DNA from: an uncultured Lachnospiraceae bacterium
GTDB lineage: Bacteria > Bacillota > Clostridia > Lachnospirales > Lachnospiraceae
Length of the DNA stretch: 45,841 bases
NCBI GenBank assembly: GCA_947566705.1
Contig: CANOLA010000017.1
Coordinates: 1 to 45,841 of the forward strand
Direction of reading: 5' to 3'
The notes below the pieces were generated by a model, which searched no databases, was not told where the DNA came from, and saw nothing but the letters and a program-made list of their open reading frames with translations. The position numbers and the translations under genes are program-made. Within the stretch, counting starts at the first letter, position 1, and each line of letters begins with the position of its first letter. Shown one piece after another: positions 1-8,668 of the stretch.

Positions 1-2
1 TT

Positions 3-401
3 GACCGTGGGGAGATTAACCAGACGGAGTTTTTGGAAGCGGCAGAGGAACCAATCCGGAATTTCATGATTAATGAAGCAAAAATCCAGGTTCGCGATAT
101 TAATCTTTTTACGGAGATTTCCGGGGAAACATACACGGAAGATGATGAACTTACAGATGTTCCGTTTACCACGCTTGTGCCGGCATTTATTCTGAGTGAA
201 CTTAGAAAAGCATTTATTATGGGATTTTTAATTTATATCCCGTTTATCGTTATTGATATGGTGGTATCTTCCGTACTTATGTCAATGGGTATGATGATGC
301 TGCCGCCGACAACAATTTCTCTGCCATTTAAGATTTTGCTGTTTATTTTAGCGGATGGATGGAATCTGGTCGTTGGTTCACTTGTCCATACGTTTTACTG
401 A
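3..401 (+). CDS. fliP: Flagellar export gate protein FliP, C-terminal part (5' end outside window)
   Basis: FliP forms the core of the membrane-embedded flagellar type III export gate together with FliQ and FliR. The reading frame is open from base 3 and ends at a TGA at 399-401, giving 132 residues of the C-terminal half. The most conserved FliP stretch is present: PAFILSEL, a run of hydrophobic residues with PFIVIDMVV, then MGMMMLPP, SLPFK and ADGW. Two membrane segments are visible around these motifs. An internal TTG at 33 is not a real start because the homologous sequence continues upstream of it to the window edge. fliQ follows after 14 bases, as in most fla/che operons. Identification is secure; only the 5' end is missing. 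Confidence 0.97.
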   Translation, partial: DRGEINQTEFLEAAEEPIRNFMINEAKIQVRDINLFTEISGETYTEDDELTDVPFTTLVPAFILSELRKAFIMGFLIYIPFIVIDMVVSSVLMSMGMMMLPPTTISLPFKILLFILADGWNLVVGSLVHTFY

Positions 402-415
402 CGGGAGGTGTCTAT

Positions 416-694
416 ATGATTACACAGGAAGCGATACTTGATATTGCAAGGGATGCCATTTATACAATTATTATTACCTCAGCGCCGCTTCTGGTGGTTT
501 CACTGGTGGTAGGTTTAATTATCAGTATTTTTCAGACAGTTACTTCAATTCAGGAACAGACGCTTACTTTTGTGCCTAAAATCCTTGCAGTATTTGTTAC
601 GCTGATGATCTGCGGTTCATGGATGATGGATAATATGAGCAGCCTGATTGAACGTCTGTGGTCAAATTTCAGCAGTTACCTGAGTATGGGATAG
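416..694 (+). CDS. fliQ: Flagellar export gate protein FliQ
   Basis: FliQ is a small two-helix membrane protein that wraps around the FliP/FliR export gate. The product is 92 residues, close to the usual 85-90, with two hydrophobic segments (about residues 15-40 and 52-75) joined by a loop containing QTVTSIQEQTLTFVPK, the family hallmark. The start at 416 is chosen because GGGAGG at 403-408 lies 7 bases upstream. An in-frame ATG at 359 lies inside fliP and would add 19 residues foreign to the family. It sits between fliP and fliR in the standard gene order. Confidence 0.96.
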   Translation: MITQEAILDIARDAIYTIIITSAPLLVVSLVVGLIISIFQTVTSIQEQTLTFVPKILAVFVTLMICGSWMMDNMSSLIERLWSNFSSYLSMG

Positions 695-703
695 TGCAGG
701 ACG

Positions 704-1483
704 ATGATAGATTTTGCATTTACAGTAGAGAATTTTGAATACTGGCTTTTAATTATGGTAAGAATTTCCTGTTTTGTCTTTATTGCACCGTTTCTTGGTC
801 AGGACGGGGTACCAAGCCAGACAAAAATAGGATTGTCAATATTTATTTCACTGATTTTATATGGGGTTGTTTCACGGCCGGAACTGGAATACCAGAGTGT
901 TGTGGGATATGCTGTTGTAGTATTAAAGGAGGGAATTACAGGACTGCTGATAGGCTTGGCCGCGAATATCTGTAATTCTATTGTTTTGTTTGCAGGTAAT
1001 ATGATTGATATGGATATTGGATTATCCATGGCAACACAGTTTAATGCAGATATGAAAACTGAATCAACACTTACAGGCAGTTTATATTATTATCTGGTTC
1101 TGTTGCTGCTTCTGACATCCAATTTACAGACGTATCTGATTCAGTCTATTGCTGATTCTTTTACGCTGATTCCGATTGCACAGCAGAATTTCAACTGGGA
1201 TCATCTGTTTTCAGCAATGCTGAAGTATATGGTTGATTTGTTTATTATCGGTTTTAGGATTTTTCTTCCGGTATTTGCCTGTATCATGATTTTAAACTGT
1301 GTGCTGGGTGTCATGGCCAAGGTGGCGCCGCAGATGAATATGTTTTCCGTTGGTATGCAGCTTAAGGTTATGGTAGGATTTATTGTATTATTACTTATGG
1401 TATTCCTGCTGCCAAATGTGGCAGATTACATATTGCGGGAAATAAAGACGATGGTGAGGCTCATTGCAGAGGGTATGTACTGA
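704..1483 (+). CDS. fliR: Flagellar export gate protein FliR
   Basis: FliR is the third component of the export gate core and completes the FliP5-FliQ4-FliR1 assembly. The product is 259 residues, the normal length, and almost entirely hydrophobic with about six membrane segments. Family features seen include the N-terminal RISCFVFIAPF, the central GLAANIC...GNMIDMDIGLSMA region, and a C-terminal KVAPQMNMFSVGMQLK motif. The ribosome binding site is weak (GCAGGA at 696-701, very close to the ATG), which suggests translational coupling with fliQ, whose stop lies 9 bases upstream. flhB follows after 16 bases. Confidence 0.96.
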   Translation: MIDFAFTVENFEYWLLIMVRISCFVFIAPFLGQDGVPSQTKIGLSIFISLILYGVVSRPELEYQSVVGYAVVVLKEGITGLLIGLAANICNSIVLFAGNMIDMDIGLSMATQFNADMKTESTLTGSLYYYLVLLLLLTSNLQTYLIQSIADSFTLIPIAQQNFNWDHLFSAMLKYMVDLFIIGFRIFLPVFACIMILNCVLGVMAKVAPQMNMFSVGMQLKVMVGFIVLLLMVFLLPNVADYILREIKTMVRLIAEGMY

Positions 1484-1499
1484 GGAAAAACTGAATAGA

Positions 1500-2633
1500 A
1501 TGGGAAACAAAAATTACCGGATGTGTTATAATTTACAGTGGTTTGCACAGGACGGTGATGGAGGAGAGAAAACAGAACCGGCAACTGCCAAAAAACTTCA
1601 GGATGCAAGAGCGGAAGGAAAGGTTGCAAAAAGCAAGGAACTGACCTCTGCGTTTGAACTGATTGTACTGTTTCTCTGTCTGAAGATATTTATCTCTTTT
1701 GTGGGAGGTAATCTTTTGTACGTGTTCGATTTCATTTATGGGAACATGGCGGATTTTCTGGAAATTAACGAGAAATTTCTTTCCACCCAGGCGATAGCGT
1801 CACTGTTTTTTTCTGTTATTATGCGGTTTCTGCTTATCGTACTCCCGTTTTTTGCTTTTGGTTTTGTGATTACATTTCTGGTCAGCCTGGTTCAGGTTGG
1901 CTGGAAGGTTTCATCCAAACCCATGCAGCCAAAACTGTCAAAGTTTAATCCGATAAACGGATTTAAGAGGATTTTGTCAAAGGATTCGCTGTTTGAACTG
2001 TTAAAATCCATTTTAAAAATCGGCGTAATCGTATATGTTGCATATACCTCTGTCAGGGACCATCTGAATGATCTGTTTATTCTTTATGATATTACGTTGA
2101 AACAGGCGGTTTCACTGGTTGGGACATTAATTATTGACGCAGGGATAAAAATTGCTTTTGTCTATCTGGTTGTCGGAATTGCAGACTATATTTACCAGAA
2201 ACACAAATTTAATGAAGAAATGAAGATGACAAAGCAGGAAGTAAAAGATGAGTTTAAGAACACCGAAGGAGATCCGCAGATTAAGGGGCGTCAGCGCCGT
2301 AAGATGCAGGAAGTATCCCAGAAGCGTATGATGCAGGATGTACCAAAGGCAGATGTGGTTATTACAAACCCGACTCATCTGGCGGTTGCTTTAAAATACG
2401 ATGCCGGGCAGGGAACTGCACCGGTGGTTCTGGCAAAAGGAGAAGATTTTCTTGCACAGAAAATCAAAGAACTGGCAAGGGAACATCATATTGATATTGT
2501 AGAGGACAAACCCCTGGCAAGAATGCTCTACCACAATGTGGAAATCGGTGCGGAGATTCCGCCCGAACTGTACCAGGCAGTGGCAGAAGTGCTTGCGATG
2601 ATTTATCGCAATAAACAGGGAGCAGGTGCATAA
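1500..2633 (+). CDS. flhB: Flagellar export switch protein FlhB
   Basis: FlhB joins the export gate and switches substrate specificity from rod/hook to filament proteins through autocleavage. The product is 377 residues with a short N-terminal tail bearing GGEKTEPAT, four membrane helices (about 50-75, 95-130, 170-190, 210-235) and a cytoplasmic domain with the autocleavage motif NPTH at residues 290-293. I place the start at the ATG at 1500. A longer frame begins with TTG at 1464 inside fliR, which is less likely. The nearest Shine-Dalgarno-like sequence, GAGGA at 1482-1486, is further than usual, so the start could also be the ATG at 1521. FliR and FlhB are adjacent, as usual. Confidence 0.95.
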   Translation: MGNKNYRMCYNLQWFAQDGDGGEKTEPATAKKLQDARAEGKVAKSKELTSAFELIVLFLCLKIFISFVGGNLLYVFDFIYGNMADFLEINEKFLSTQAIASLFFSVIMRFLLIVLPFFAFGFVITFLVSLVQVGWKVSSKPMQPKLSKFNPINGFKRILSKDSLFELLKSILKIGVIVYVAYTSVRDHLNDLFILYDITLKQAVSLVGTLIIDAGIKIAFVYLVVGIADYIYQKHKFNEEMKMTKQEVKDEFKNTEGDPQIKGRQRRKMQEVSQKRMMQDVPKADVVITNPTHLAVALKYDAGQGTAPVVLAKGEDFLAQKIKELAREHHIDIVEDKPLARMLYHNVEIGAEIPPELYQAVAEVLAMIYRNKQGAGA

Positions 2634-2692
2634 GATAAAAGAGTATCCTTAAAAAGGAGTTATGCATTACATATAAGAAAGGAGGGCAAAGA

Positions 2693-4729
2693 ATGCTTAA
2701 GAAAGCGGATATTGGTGTGGGATTATACCTGCTGTGTGCAGTTGTTTTCTTTATTGTACCAATCCCGTCCGTACTGCTGGACGTCATGCTGGCGCTGAAT
2801 ATTTCGATAGCCCTTATTATTTTATTTAATGTGCTGTTTGTGCGGGAAGTGCTTGATATGTCATTTTTCCCGACACTGCTTTTGTTTACAACGATTTTCA
2901 GGATATCACTGAACGTTTCATCCACAAGGCTGATTCTTTTAACAGGTGATCCGGGTAATGTCGTTACAACTTTCGGTGATTTTGTTGGCGGTGGTAACAT
3001 GGTTGTCGGAACAATCGTATTTATTGTTCTGGTACTGATTCAGTTTATCGTTATCAACAAAGGTTCCGAACGTGTATCTGAAGTAACTGCACGATTTACA
3101 CTGGATGCCATGCCTGGTAAGCAGATGGCGATTGATGCGGATTTAAATACCGGCGCCATTACGGATGAAGAGGCAAAAGAACGAAGAGCAAAGATTCAGA
3201 AGGAATCCAGTTTTTTTGGTTCCATGGATGGTGCCACGAAGTACGTAAAGGGAGATGCGACTGCCGGTCTGATCATTACTTTTATCAATCTGGTAGGAGG
3301 AACAGTGCTTGGTATTTTGTTCATGGGAATGGAGTTTTCAGAAGCTCTTTTGCATTTTGGAATTCTTACCATTGGTGATGGTCTGGTATCCCAGATTCCG
3401 TCGCTTCTGATTTCGCTTTCTACCGGTATTCTGGTTACCAAAGGTTCCAATGAAGCGGATTTCTCAGGAATACTTATAAAGCAGCTGTTTGGCATTCCGC
3501 GGGTACTTTACATTGTGGGTACGGTAATTGCATTCCTTGGTATTGTTACACCATTAAATGGTTTTCTGTTTGTGACGCTTGGCGTTATATTTCTGATTGC
3601 AGGAAAGAGCATCAGCCGGGATATTGGAGTGGAGACGATAGAAGAGGAAGTACAGCAGGCAGAGACGGAGGCGGAAGAAATCCGTAAGCCGGAAAATGTG
3701 GTATCACTTCTTCAGGTGGATCCCATCGAGCTGGAATTCGGATATGGTATTATTCCGCTTGCCGATGTGAACCAGGGCGGGGATCTTTTAGACCGTGTGG
3801 TAATGATCCGGCGGCAGATTGCACTTGAGCTTGGTACGGTAGTTCCGATTATCCGCTTGCGTGATAATATCCAGCTGAATCCAAACCAGTATATTATTAA
3901 GATTAAGGGCGTACAGGTAACAGAAGGTGAAATTCTTTTTGACCACTACATGGCGATGAATCCGGGATATGTGGAAGAAGAGATTACTGGTATTCCTACC
4001 TTTGAGCCGTCATTCCATCTGCCGGCAATCTGGATTACAGAAGCGCAGAGGGAACGTGCCGAGAGTCTTGGTTATACGGTTGTGGATGCACCTTCGATTA
4101 TTGCAACGCATCTGACAGAGGTAATCAGAAGCCATATTGCAGAGCTTCTTACCAGACAGGATGTACAAAACCTTGTCAACAACTTAAAGGAATCAAACCC
4201 TGTCCTTGTGGATGAACTTACACCGAAGCTTCTGGGACTTGGAGAAATCCAGAAAGTTCTTCAGAATCTTCTGGAGGAGGGTATTTCCATCCGGGATCTT
4301 TTGTCTGTGTTTGAATCACTTGCAGACCATGCACAGACCACGAGGGATACGGATGTACTTACAGAATATGTCCGCCAGAGCATTAAACGTGCAATATCCG
4401 GGAAATATTTTCCGGCAAATGAGACAACAAGTGTTATTACGCTTGACCCGAAGGTGGAACAGGAGATTATGTCTTCCGTAAAACAGACGGAACAGGGGGC
4501 TTACCTTACGATGGATCCGGAGAAAACAAAGGCAATTATGGATTCTGTGGAGACCGAGACACAAAAGCTGGAAACCATTGGTAAAAGTCCGATTGTCGTT
4601 ACATCTCCGATTGTGCGCATGTATTTTAAGAAACTGACAGAAGAATATTTTAGCGATCTGATTGTGGTATCCTACAACGAAGTTGAATCCGATGTGGAGT
4701 TACAGTCAGTAGGGATGGTGACAGCATAA
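2693..4729 (+). CDS. flhA: Flagellar export protein FlhA
   Basis: FlhA is the nonameric export component that docks substrate-chaperone complexes and uses the proton motive force. The product is 678 residues, close to the family norm of about 690. The N-terminal third has eight membrane segments. The FHIPEP-family loop is seen as TRFTLDAMPGKQMAIDADLN-like sequence near residues 135-155, followed by a linker and a large cytoplasmic domain containing the conserved PAIWI and LTRQDVQ elements. A strong ribosome binding site (AAAGGAGG) precedes the ATG. Its stop abuts the flhF start with no spacer, implying coupled translation. Confidence 0.97.
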   Translation: MLKKADIGVGLYLLCAVVFFIVPIPSVLLDVMLALNISIALIILFNVLFVREVLDMSFFPTLLLFTTIFRISLNVSSTRLILLTGDPGNVVTTFGDFVGGGNMVVGTIVFIVLVLIQFIVINKGSERVSEVTARFTLDAMPGKQMAIDADLNTGAITDEEAKERRAKIQKESSFFGSMDGATKYVKGDATAGLIITFINLVGGTVLGILFMGMEFSEALLHFGILTIGDGLVSQIPSLLISLSTGILVTKGSNEADFSGILIKQLFGIPRVLYIVGTVIAFLGIVTPLNGFLFVTLGVIFLIAGKSISRDIGVETIEEEVQQAETEAEEIRKPENVVSLLQVDPIELEFGYGIIPLADVNQGGDLLDRVVMIRRQIALELGTVVPIIRLRDNIQLNPNQYIIKIKGVQVTEGEILFDHYMAMNPGYVEEEITGIPTFEPSFHLPAIWITEAQRERAESLGYTVVDAPSIIATHLTEVIRSHIAELLTRQDVQNLVNNLKESNPVLVDELTPKLLGLGEIQKVLQNLLEEGISIRDLLSVFESLADHAQTTRDTDVLTEYVRQSIKRAISGKYFPANETTSVITLDPKVEQEIMSSVKQTEQGAYLTMDPEKTKAIMDSVETETQKLETIGKSPIVVTSPIVRMYFKKLTEEYFSDLIVVSYNEVESDVELQSVGMVTA

Positions 4730-5977
4730 ATGACAATTAATAAATTTTATGGGAAAACAGAAGAGGAAGCAACTGAAAAAGCGCGTGAGGAATTTGGTGA
4801 AAATGTTGTAATTATGAATGTAAAGGAAATAAAGCCCAAAGGGCTGTTCCGTGCATTTAAAGGAAATACCTATGAAGTGACTGCAGCAATGGAAGAAAAA
4901 GAGCATCCGCCGACGGCTCCTGCCGCACGGCCTCTGCAGAATACAAAACCGGTGCTTGATGCCATTAATCTGGTTGCAGATGAAAAAATCAGTATTCCTA
5001 AAGTAGAAAAGAAGCCTGATTTTACGCAGACAGCAGGATTGGAGAAGAAGAGAATGACTGAGGGTGTAACGGATAAGGTAAAGGAACGGAAAAATCTGGA
5101 GGCACGTCTGGATGATTTGTCAGACCAGCTGGAAGAAAGTCTTGGAAGCAGTCAGAAAAAGACAAAGGGACCATCTTCCGAAGAACTGAATTTTGTCCGT
5201 ATTCTTTATAATACCATGCTGACAAATGAAGTGAATGAGAAATATGTAAACCAGATTCTTGATGAGGTGGAAAAATTTATCCGTCCGGGAAATAATGTGG
5301 ATGTAATTCTTTTTAATGTTTACCAGAAGCTGATTCTGCGTTTCGGACAGCCGAAAACCATAGATGTGTCCGGTCCAAAACCGCGTGTTTATTTTTTTAT
5401 CGGACCGACAGGAGTAGGAAAAACAACTACCATAGCAAAGATTGCATCCAAATATGAAGTTGAATTTGACAAGAAAGTCGCATTTATTACTGCTGATACC
5501 TACAGGATTGCTGCCACGGAGCAGCTGCAGGTGTATGCAAACATCTTAGGGGCACCGATGTCCATAGTTTATTCTAAGGATGAACTGAATGATGCGATTG
5601 CAAAATATGCAGACTATGATTTGATTTTTGTGGATACGGCAGGGTTTTCCCACAAAAATGAAGAGCAGCGCTCGGATGTAAAAAAACTGATTCAGGGCGT
5701 TGATAAAAAATACAAAAAAGAAGTATACCTGGTACTTTCCGCAACTACAAAATACCGTGATCTGGTTGAAATTGTGGATACTTACCGGGAAATTTCAGAA
5801 TATAAACTGATTTTTACAAAACTAGACGAAACAACAACCTATGGAAATCTGCTTAACATTAAGCTTTATTCGGATGCTGATTTGTCCTATGTGACGAACG
5901 GCCAGAATGTGCCGGATGACCTTGAGGTTTTTGATACACAAAAGATTGTTAAGAAGCTACTGGGGGGCAGTTCGTGA
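4730..5977 (+). CDS. flhF: SRP-type GTPase FlhF, flagellar placement factor
   Basis: FlhF is an SRP/FtsY-type GTPase that recruits the first flagellar components and sets where flagella are built. The product is 415 residues: an N-terminal basic B domain, a charged linker (about 90-140), an N domain, and a G domain from about 220. GTPase motifs seen are GPTGVGKTT near residue 225, TADTYRIAATEQL near 255, DTAG near 302 and TKLDET near 362. The gene starts immediately after the flhA stop and its own stop overlaps the flhG start codon. The FlhF/FlhG pair suggests a controlled, possibly polar or subpolar, flagellar pattern. Confidence 0.96.
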   Translation: MTINKFYGKTEEEATEKAREEFGENVVIMNVKEIKPKGLFRAFKGNTYEVTAAMEEKEHPPTAPAARPLQNTKPVLDAINLVADEKISIPKVEKKPDFTQTAGLEKKRMTEGVTDKVKERKNLEARLDDLSDQLEESLGSSQKKTKGPSSEELNFVRILYNTMLTNEVNEKYVNQILDEVEKFIRPGNNVDVILFNVYQKLILRFGQPKTIDVSGPKPRVYFFIGPTGVGKTTTIAKIASKYEVEFDKKVAFITADTYRIAATEQLQVYANILGAPMSIVYSKDELNDAIAKYADYDLIFVDTAGFSHKNEEQRSDVKKLIQGVDKKYKKEVYLVLSATTKYRDLVEIVDTYREISEYKLIFTKLDETTTYGNLLNIKLYSDADLSYVTNGQNVPDDLEVFDTQKIVKKLLGGSS

Positions 5978-6852
5978 TGGACCAGGCACAGCAGATGCGT
6001 AATGTGATTAAACAGCATAAAATGAAAAACCAGAATACCGCCAGGGTGGTAACCGTTACCAGCGGAAAAGGCGGTGTGGGAAAATCAAGTATTGCCGTAA
6101 ATCTTGCAATACAGATGCGGAAAGCAGGAAAGAAAGTGATTATTTTTGATGCGGATTTTGGTCTTGCAAATGTGGAAGTAATGTTTGGGGCAATTCCGCA
6201 GTATAATCTTTCAGATCTGATTTTCCAGGAAAAAAACATTCGAGACATTATTACACCGGGACCGATGGATATCGGCTTTATTTCAGGAGGTTCCGGAATT
6301 ATCGGGCTGAATAATTTATATCATGAACAGATCGTTTATCTTGTGAACTGTATTAATGAGCTGAATGATCTTGCGGATTATATTATTATAGATACCGGGG
6401 CCGGAATTTCGGACCAGGTTCTGGAGTTTGTGATTGCAAGTCCGGAGGTGATTCTGGTTTCCACACCTGAGCCGAGTTCGCTGACGGATTCCTATTCCCT
6501 GCTTAAGGCACTGCACCATAACAAGGAGTTTACAGCAGAGCAGACAAATATCCATGTGGTATCCAACCGTGTGGCATCGCAGGATGAAGGAAAGGCAGTT
6601 TACGATAAGCTGAACTCCGTGGTATCGCAGTTTCTGCATGGAAATCTGAACTATTTAGGAATGATACCATGGGACAGTGCACTTGAAAAAGCAGTGCGTC
6701 AGCAGAAAACAGTATCACTTATGGAACCAAATTCCAAATCCGCACGGGCATTTGCAGTCCTTACGGAGAATTTGTTAAACGGAACACATAATACACAGGT
6801 ACGCTGGGGAATTTCCCAGATGTTTTCCAGTTTTTTCTCAAATCATAAATAG
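5977..6852 (+). CDS. flhG: MinD/ParA-type ATPase FlhG (YlxH), flagellar number regulator
   Basis: FlhG is a MinD-like ATPase that limits flagellar number and stimulates FlhF GTPase activity. The product is 291 residues. At the extreme N-terminus is MDQAQQMR, matching the DQAxxLR activator motif known to stimulate FlhF. The deviant Walker A, GKGGVGKSS, begins near residue 29, and IFDADFGLANV follows as the Walker A-prime region. I choose the ATG at 5977, which overlaps the flhF stop and follows a GGGGGG tract. A GTG three bases earlier gives one more residue. It is followed after 11 bases by the PilZ gene. Confidence 0.95.
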   Translation: MDQAQQMRNVIKQHKMKNQNTARVVTVTSGKGGVGKSSIAVNLAIQMRKAGKKVIIFDADFGLANVEVMFGAIPQYNLSDLIFQEKNIRDIITPGPMDIGFISGGSGIIGLNNLYHEQIVYLVNCINELNDLADYIIIDTGAGISDQVLEFVIASPEVILVSTPEPSSLTDSYSLLKALHHNKEFTAEQTNIHVVSNRVASQDEGKAVYDKLNSVVSQFLHGNLNYLGMIPWDSALEKAVRQQKTVSLMEPNSKSARAFAVLTENLLNGTHNTQVRWGISQMFSSFFSNHK

Positions 6853-6863
6853 GAGAATACGTT

Positions 6864-7607
6864 ATGAGAATAAAAGATGTAATTACACCGGGAGATAAAA
6901 TTGATATCAGGCTTACCCACAAGATAAATGTGGAGGAAAACGGAGGGGAAACCGCACAGATTTACCAGAGCAGTGTGGCAGATTATCTGTCAGACACAGA
7001 ACTGGAAATACTTATGCCCACAAGGGAAGGAAGGGTAATGCTGTTTCAGGTCGGTGCAGAAATGGAGTTTACATTTTTTACAAGACATGGTATGTATAAT
7101 GCGCGGGGAACAGTAACAAAGCGGTACCGTATTGACAATCTGTTCCTGCTGGCTGTCCAGATTCGTTCAGAACTGGTAAAATTCCAGCGGCGTGAGTTTT
7201 TCCGTATTGACTGTATGATTGATATAGAATATTATAAAATCCGTGAAGAAGTTGCGGAGCTTCCTACTACGGCAATGCTGTTTGCGGAGCTTCTGGATGT
7301 ACAGTATATTGGTACCAGTATTAAGGGAACGATGATGGATATCAGTGGCGGCGGACTTCGTTTCTCTTCAAAGGAACAGCTGCAGAGGGGGGATTTTATC
7401 CTTTTGGTTATCCGGCTGACAAATGACAGGATGGATGAAACATTTTACCTGGTTGGTGAAGTAATGGCAGGTGAGCCGCATCCAAATATAGAAGGTTTAT
7501 ATATGAACCGGGCAAAATTTATTTTTAAAGATCTCAAGGACAGGGAGAAGATTGTGCGTTTTGTTTACGATGAGGAGCGCAGAATCCGAAAAAAAGAAAT
7601 CGGGTGA
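6864..7607 (+). CDS. YcgR-like flagellar brake protein with PilZ domain
   Basis: The 247-residue product has the two-domain layout of YcgR/MotI proteins: an N-terminal YcgR-type beta domain (about 1-100) and a C-terminal PilZ domain (about 105-240). Both c-di-GMP binding motifs are intact: RREFFR at residues 109-114 (RxxxR) and DISGGG at 159-164 (DxSxxG). Proteins of this family bind c-di-GMP and slow or uncouple the flagellar motor, so its place between flhG and cheB ties second-messenger signalling to motility in one transcript. No membrane segment is seen, so it should be cytosolic. The exact target (stator, rotor or switch) cannot be read from the sequence. Confidence 0.9.
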   Translation: MRIKDVITPGDKIDIRLTHKINVEENGGETAQIYQSSVADYLSDTELEILMPTREGRVMLFQVGAEMEFTFFTRHGMYNARGTVTKRYRIDNLFLLAVQIRSELVKFQRREFFRIDCMIDIEYYKIREEVAELPTTAMLFAELLDVQYIGTSIKGTMMDISGGGLRFSSKEQLQRGDFILLVIRLTNDRMDETFYLVGEVMAGEPHPNIEGLYMNRAKFIFKDLKDREKIVRFVYDEERRIRKKEIG

Positions 7608-7611
7608 TAAT

Positions 7612-8667
7612 ATGAAAAAAAACATTCTGGTTGTTGATGACTCTGCACTCATGAGAAGGGTTATATGTGATATAATTAATTCAGATCATAATTTTCAAGC
7701 AACTGATTACTGCAGGGACGGACTTGAAACATATGAGCGGCTGAAGGTAAAAAGCTATGATGCAATTGTGCTTGATATCATTATGCCCCATATGGATGGT
7801 CTGCAATTACTGGAACGGTTACAAAAAGAAAAAATCAGGGTAAAGGTAGTTATTGTAAGCACGCAGGCGGGTGATGAAAGCATTACGCTCAGGGCAATGG
7901 AACTGGGAGCCGTTGCATTTGTTGTCAAGCCTGGGAATGTCAAGGAAATAAAGAGTGACGTTTTTAAGGTGGAGCTTCTGGCAAACCTGAATGCGGTCTG
8001 CCGTGTACAGCCTTCTGCAAAGACCGTAAAATCAAAAGGCAGGGCGGCTGTTCCGGTGAAGCGGCTGAAGGCACCGGGCAGCGGAAAGCGTTTGATTGCA
8101 TTAGCCTGTTCGACAGGAGGTCCCAAAGCACTGCAGAGTGTGATTCCGTATCTTCCGGCGGATATCAATGCACCAATGGTTCTGGTACAGCATATGCCGG
8201 CAGGTTTTACGAAATCCATGGCGCAGCGCCTGGATGAGCTGAGTAAAGTCACAGTCACTGAGGCCGTGGAAGGTGCAAAGCTGGAGAATGGCCATGTGTA
8301 TGTTGCTCCCGGAGGGAAACATATGCTGGTGGCAAAAAATCCTGACGGTTCCCACAGAATTGTACTGGATGCTGCGACACCGGCAATCGGAGGCTTAAAG
8401 CCTTGTGCGAACCTTACCTTTGATTCCCTTTCAAAGACGGGATATGATGAAATCATATGTGTGGTTTTAACCGGAATGGGGAGTGATGGTACAAATGGAA
8501 TCCTTACGCTTGCCCGTTCCAAGCCGATTCACGTAATTGCCCAGGATGAAACAACCTGTGTGGTTTATGGTATGCCCAAGAGCATTGCCGATGCAGGATT
8601 AGCCGATGAAGTCGTTCCGCTGAAAGACGTTGCGAAAACCATTACGAAGATTGCGGGGGTAAAATAA
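7612..8667 (+). CDS. cheB: Chemotaxis protein-glutamate methylesterase/deamidase CheB
   Basis: CheB removes methyl groups from chemoreceptors during adaptation and can deamidate receptor glutamines. The product is 351 residues. The receiver domain has VVDDS at 8-11 and the phosphoacceptor D55 in LDIIMP, with K106. The esterase domain carries the catalytic triad S167 in CSTGGP, H194 in VQHMP and D292 in GMGSDG. The start at 7612 follows GGGTGA with good spacing. An upstream in-frame ATG at 7552 lies within the PilZ gene. No cheR is present in the window. cheA starts two bases after the stop. Confidence 0.96.
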   Translation: MKKNILVVDDSALMRRVICDIINSDHNFQATDYCRDGLETYERLKVKSYDAIVLDIIMPHMDGLQLLERLQKEKIRVKVVIVSTQAGDESITLRAMELGAVAFVVKPGNVKEIKSDVFKVELLANLNAVCRVQPSAKTVKSKGRAAVPVKRLKAPGSGKRLIALACSTGGPKALQSVIPYLPADINAPMVLVQHMPAGFTKSMAQRLDELSKVTVTEAVEGAKLENGHVYVAPGGKHMLVAKNPDGSHRIVLDAATPAIGGLKPCANLTFDSLSKTGYDEIICVVLTGMGSDGTNGILTLARSKPIHVIAQDETTCVVYGMPKSIADAGLADEVVPLKDVAKTITKIAGVK

Positions 8668-8668
8668 C

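Noticed and set aside
1950-1965. CCGATAAA inside flhB, resembling a sigma-28 -10 box
   Set aside because: It is in coding sequence and lacks a TAAA-type -35 at the right distance.
7755-8522. 255-codon minus-strand frame across cheB
   Set aside because: It is antisense to a clear cheB gene with intact catalytic residues; a shadow of codon bias, as are the other long minus-strand frames.
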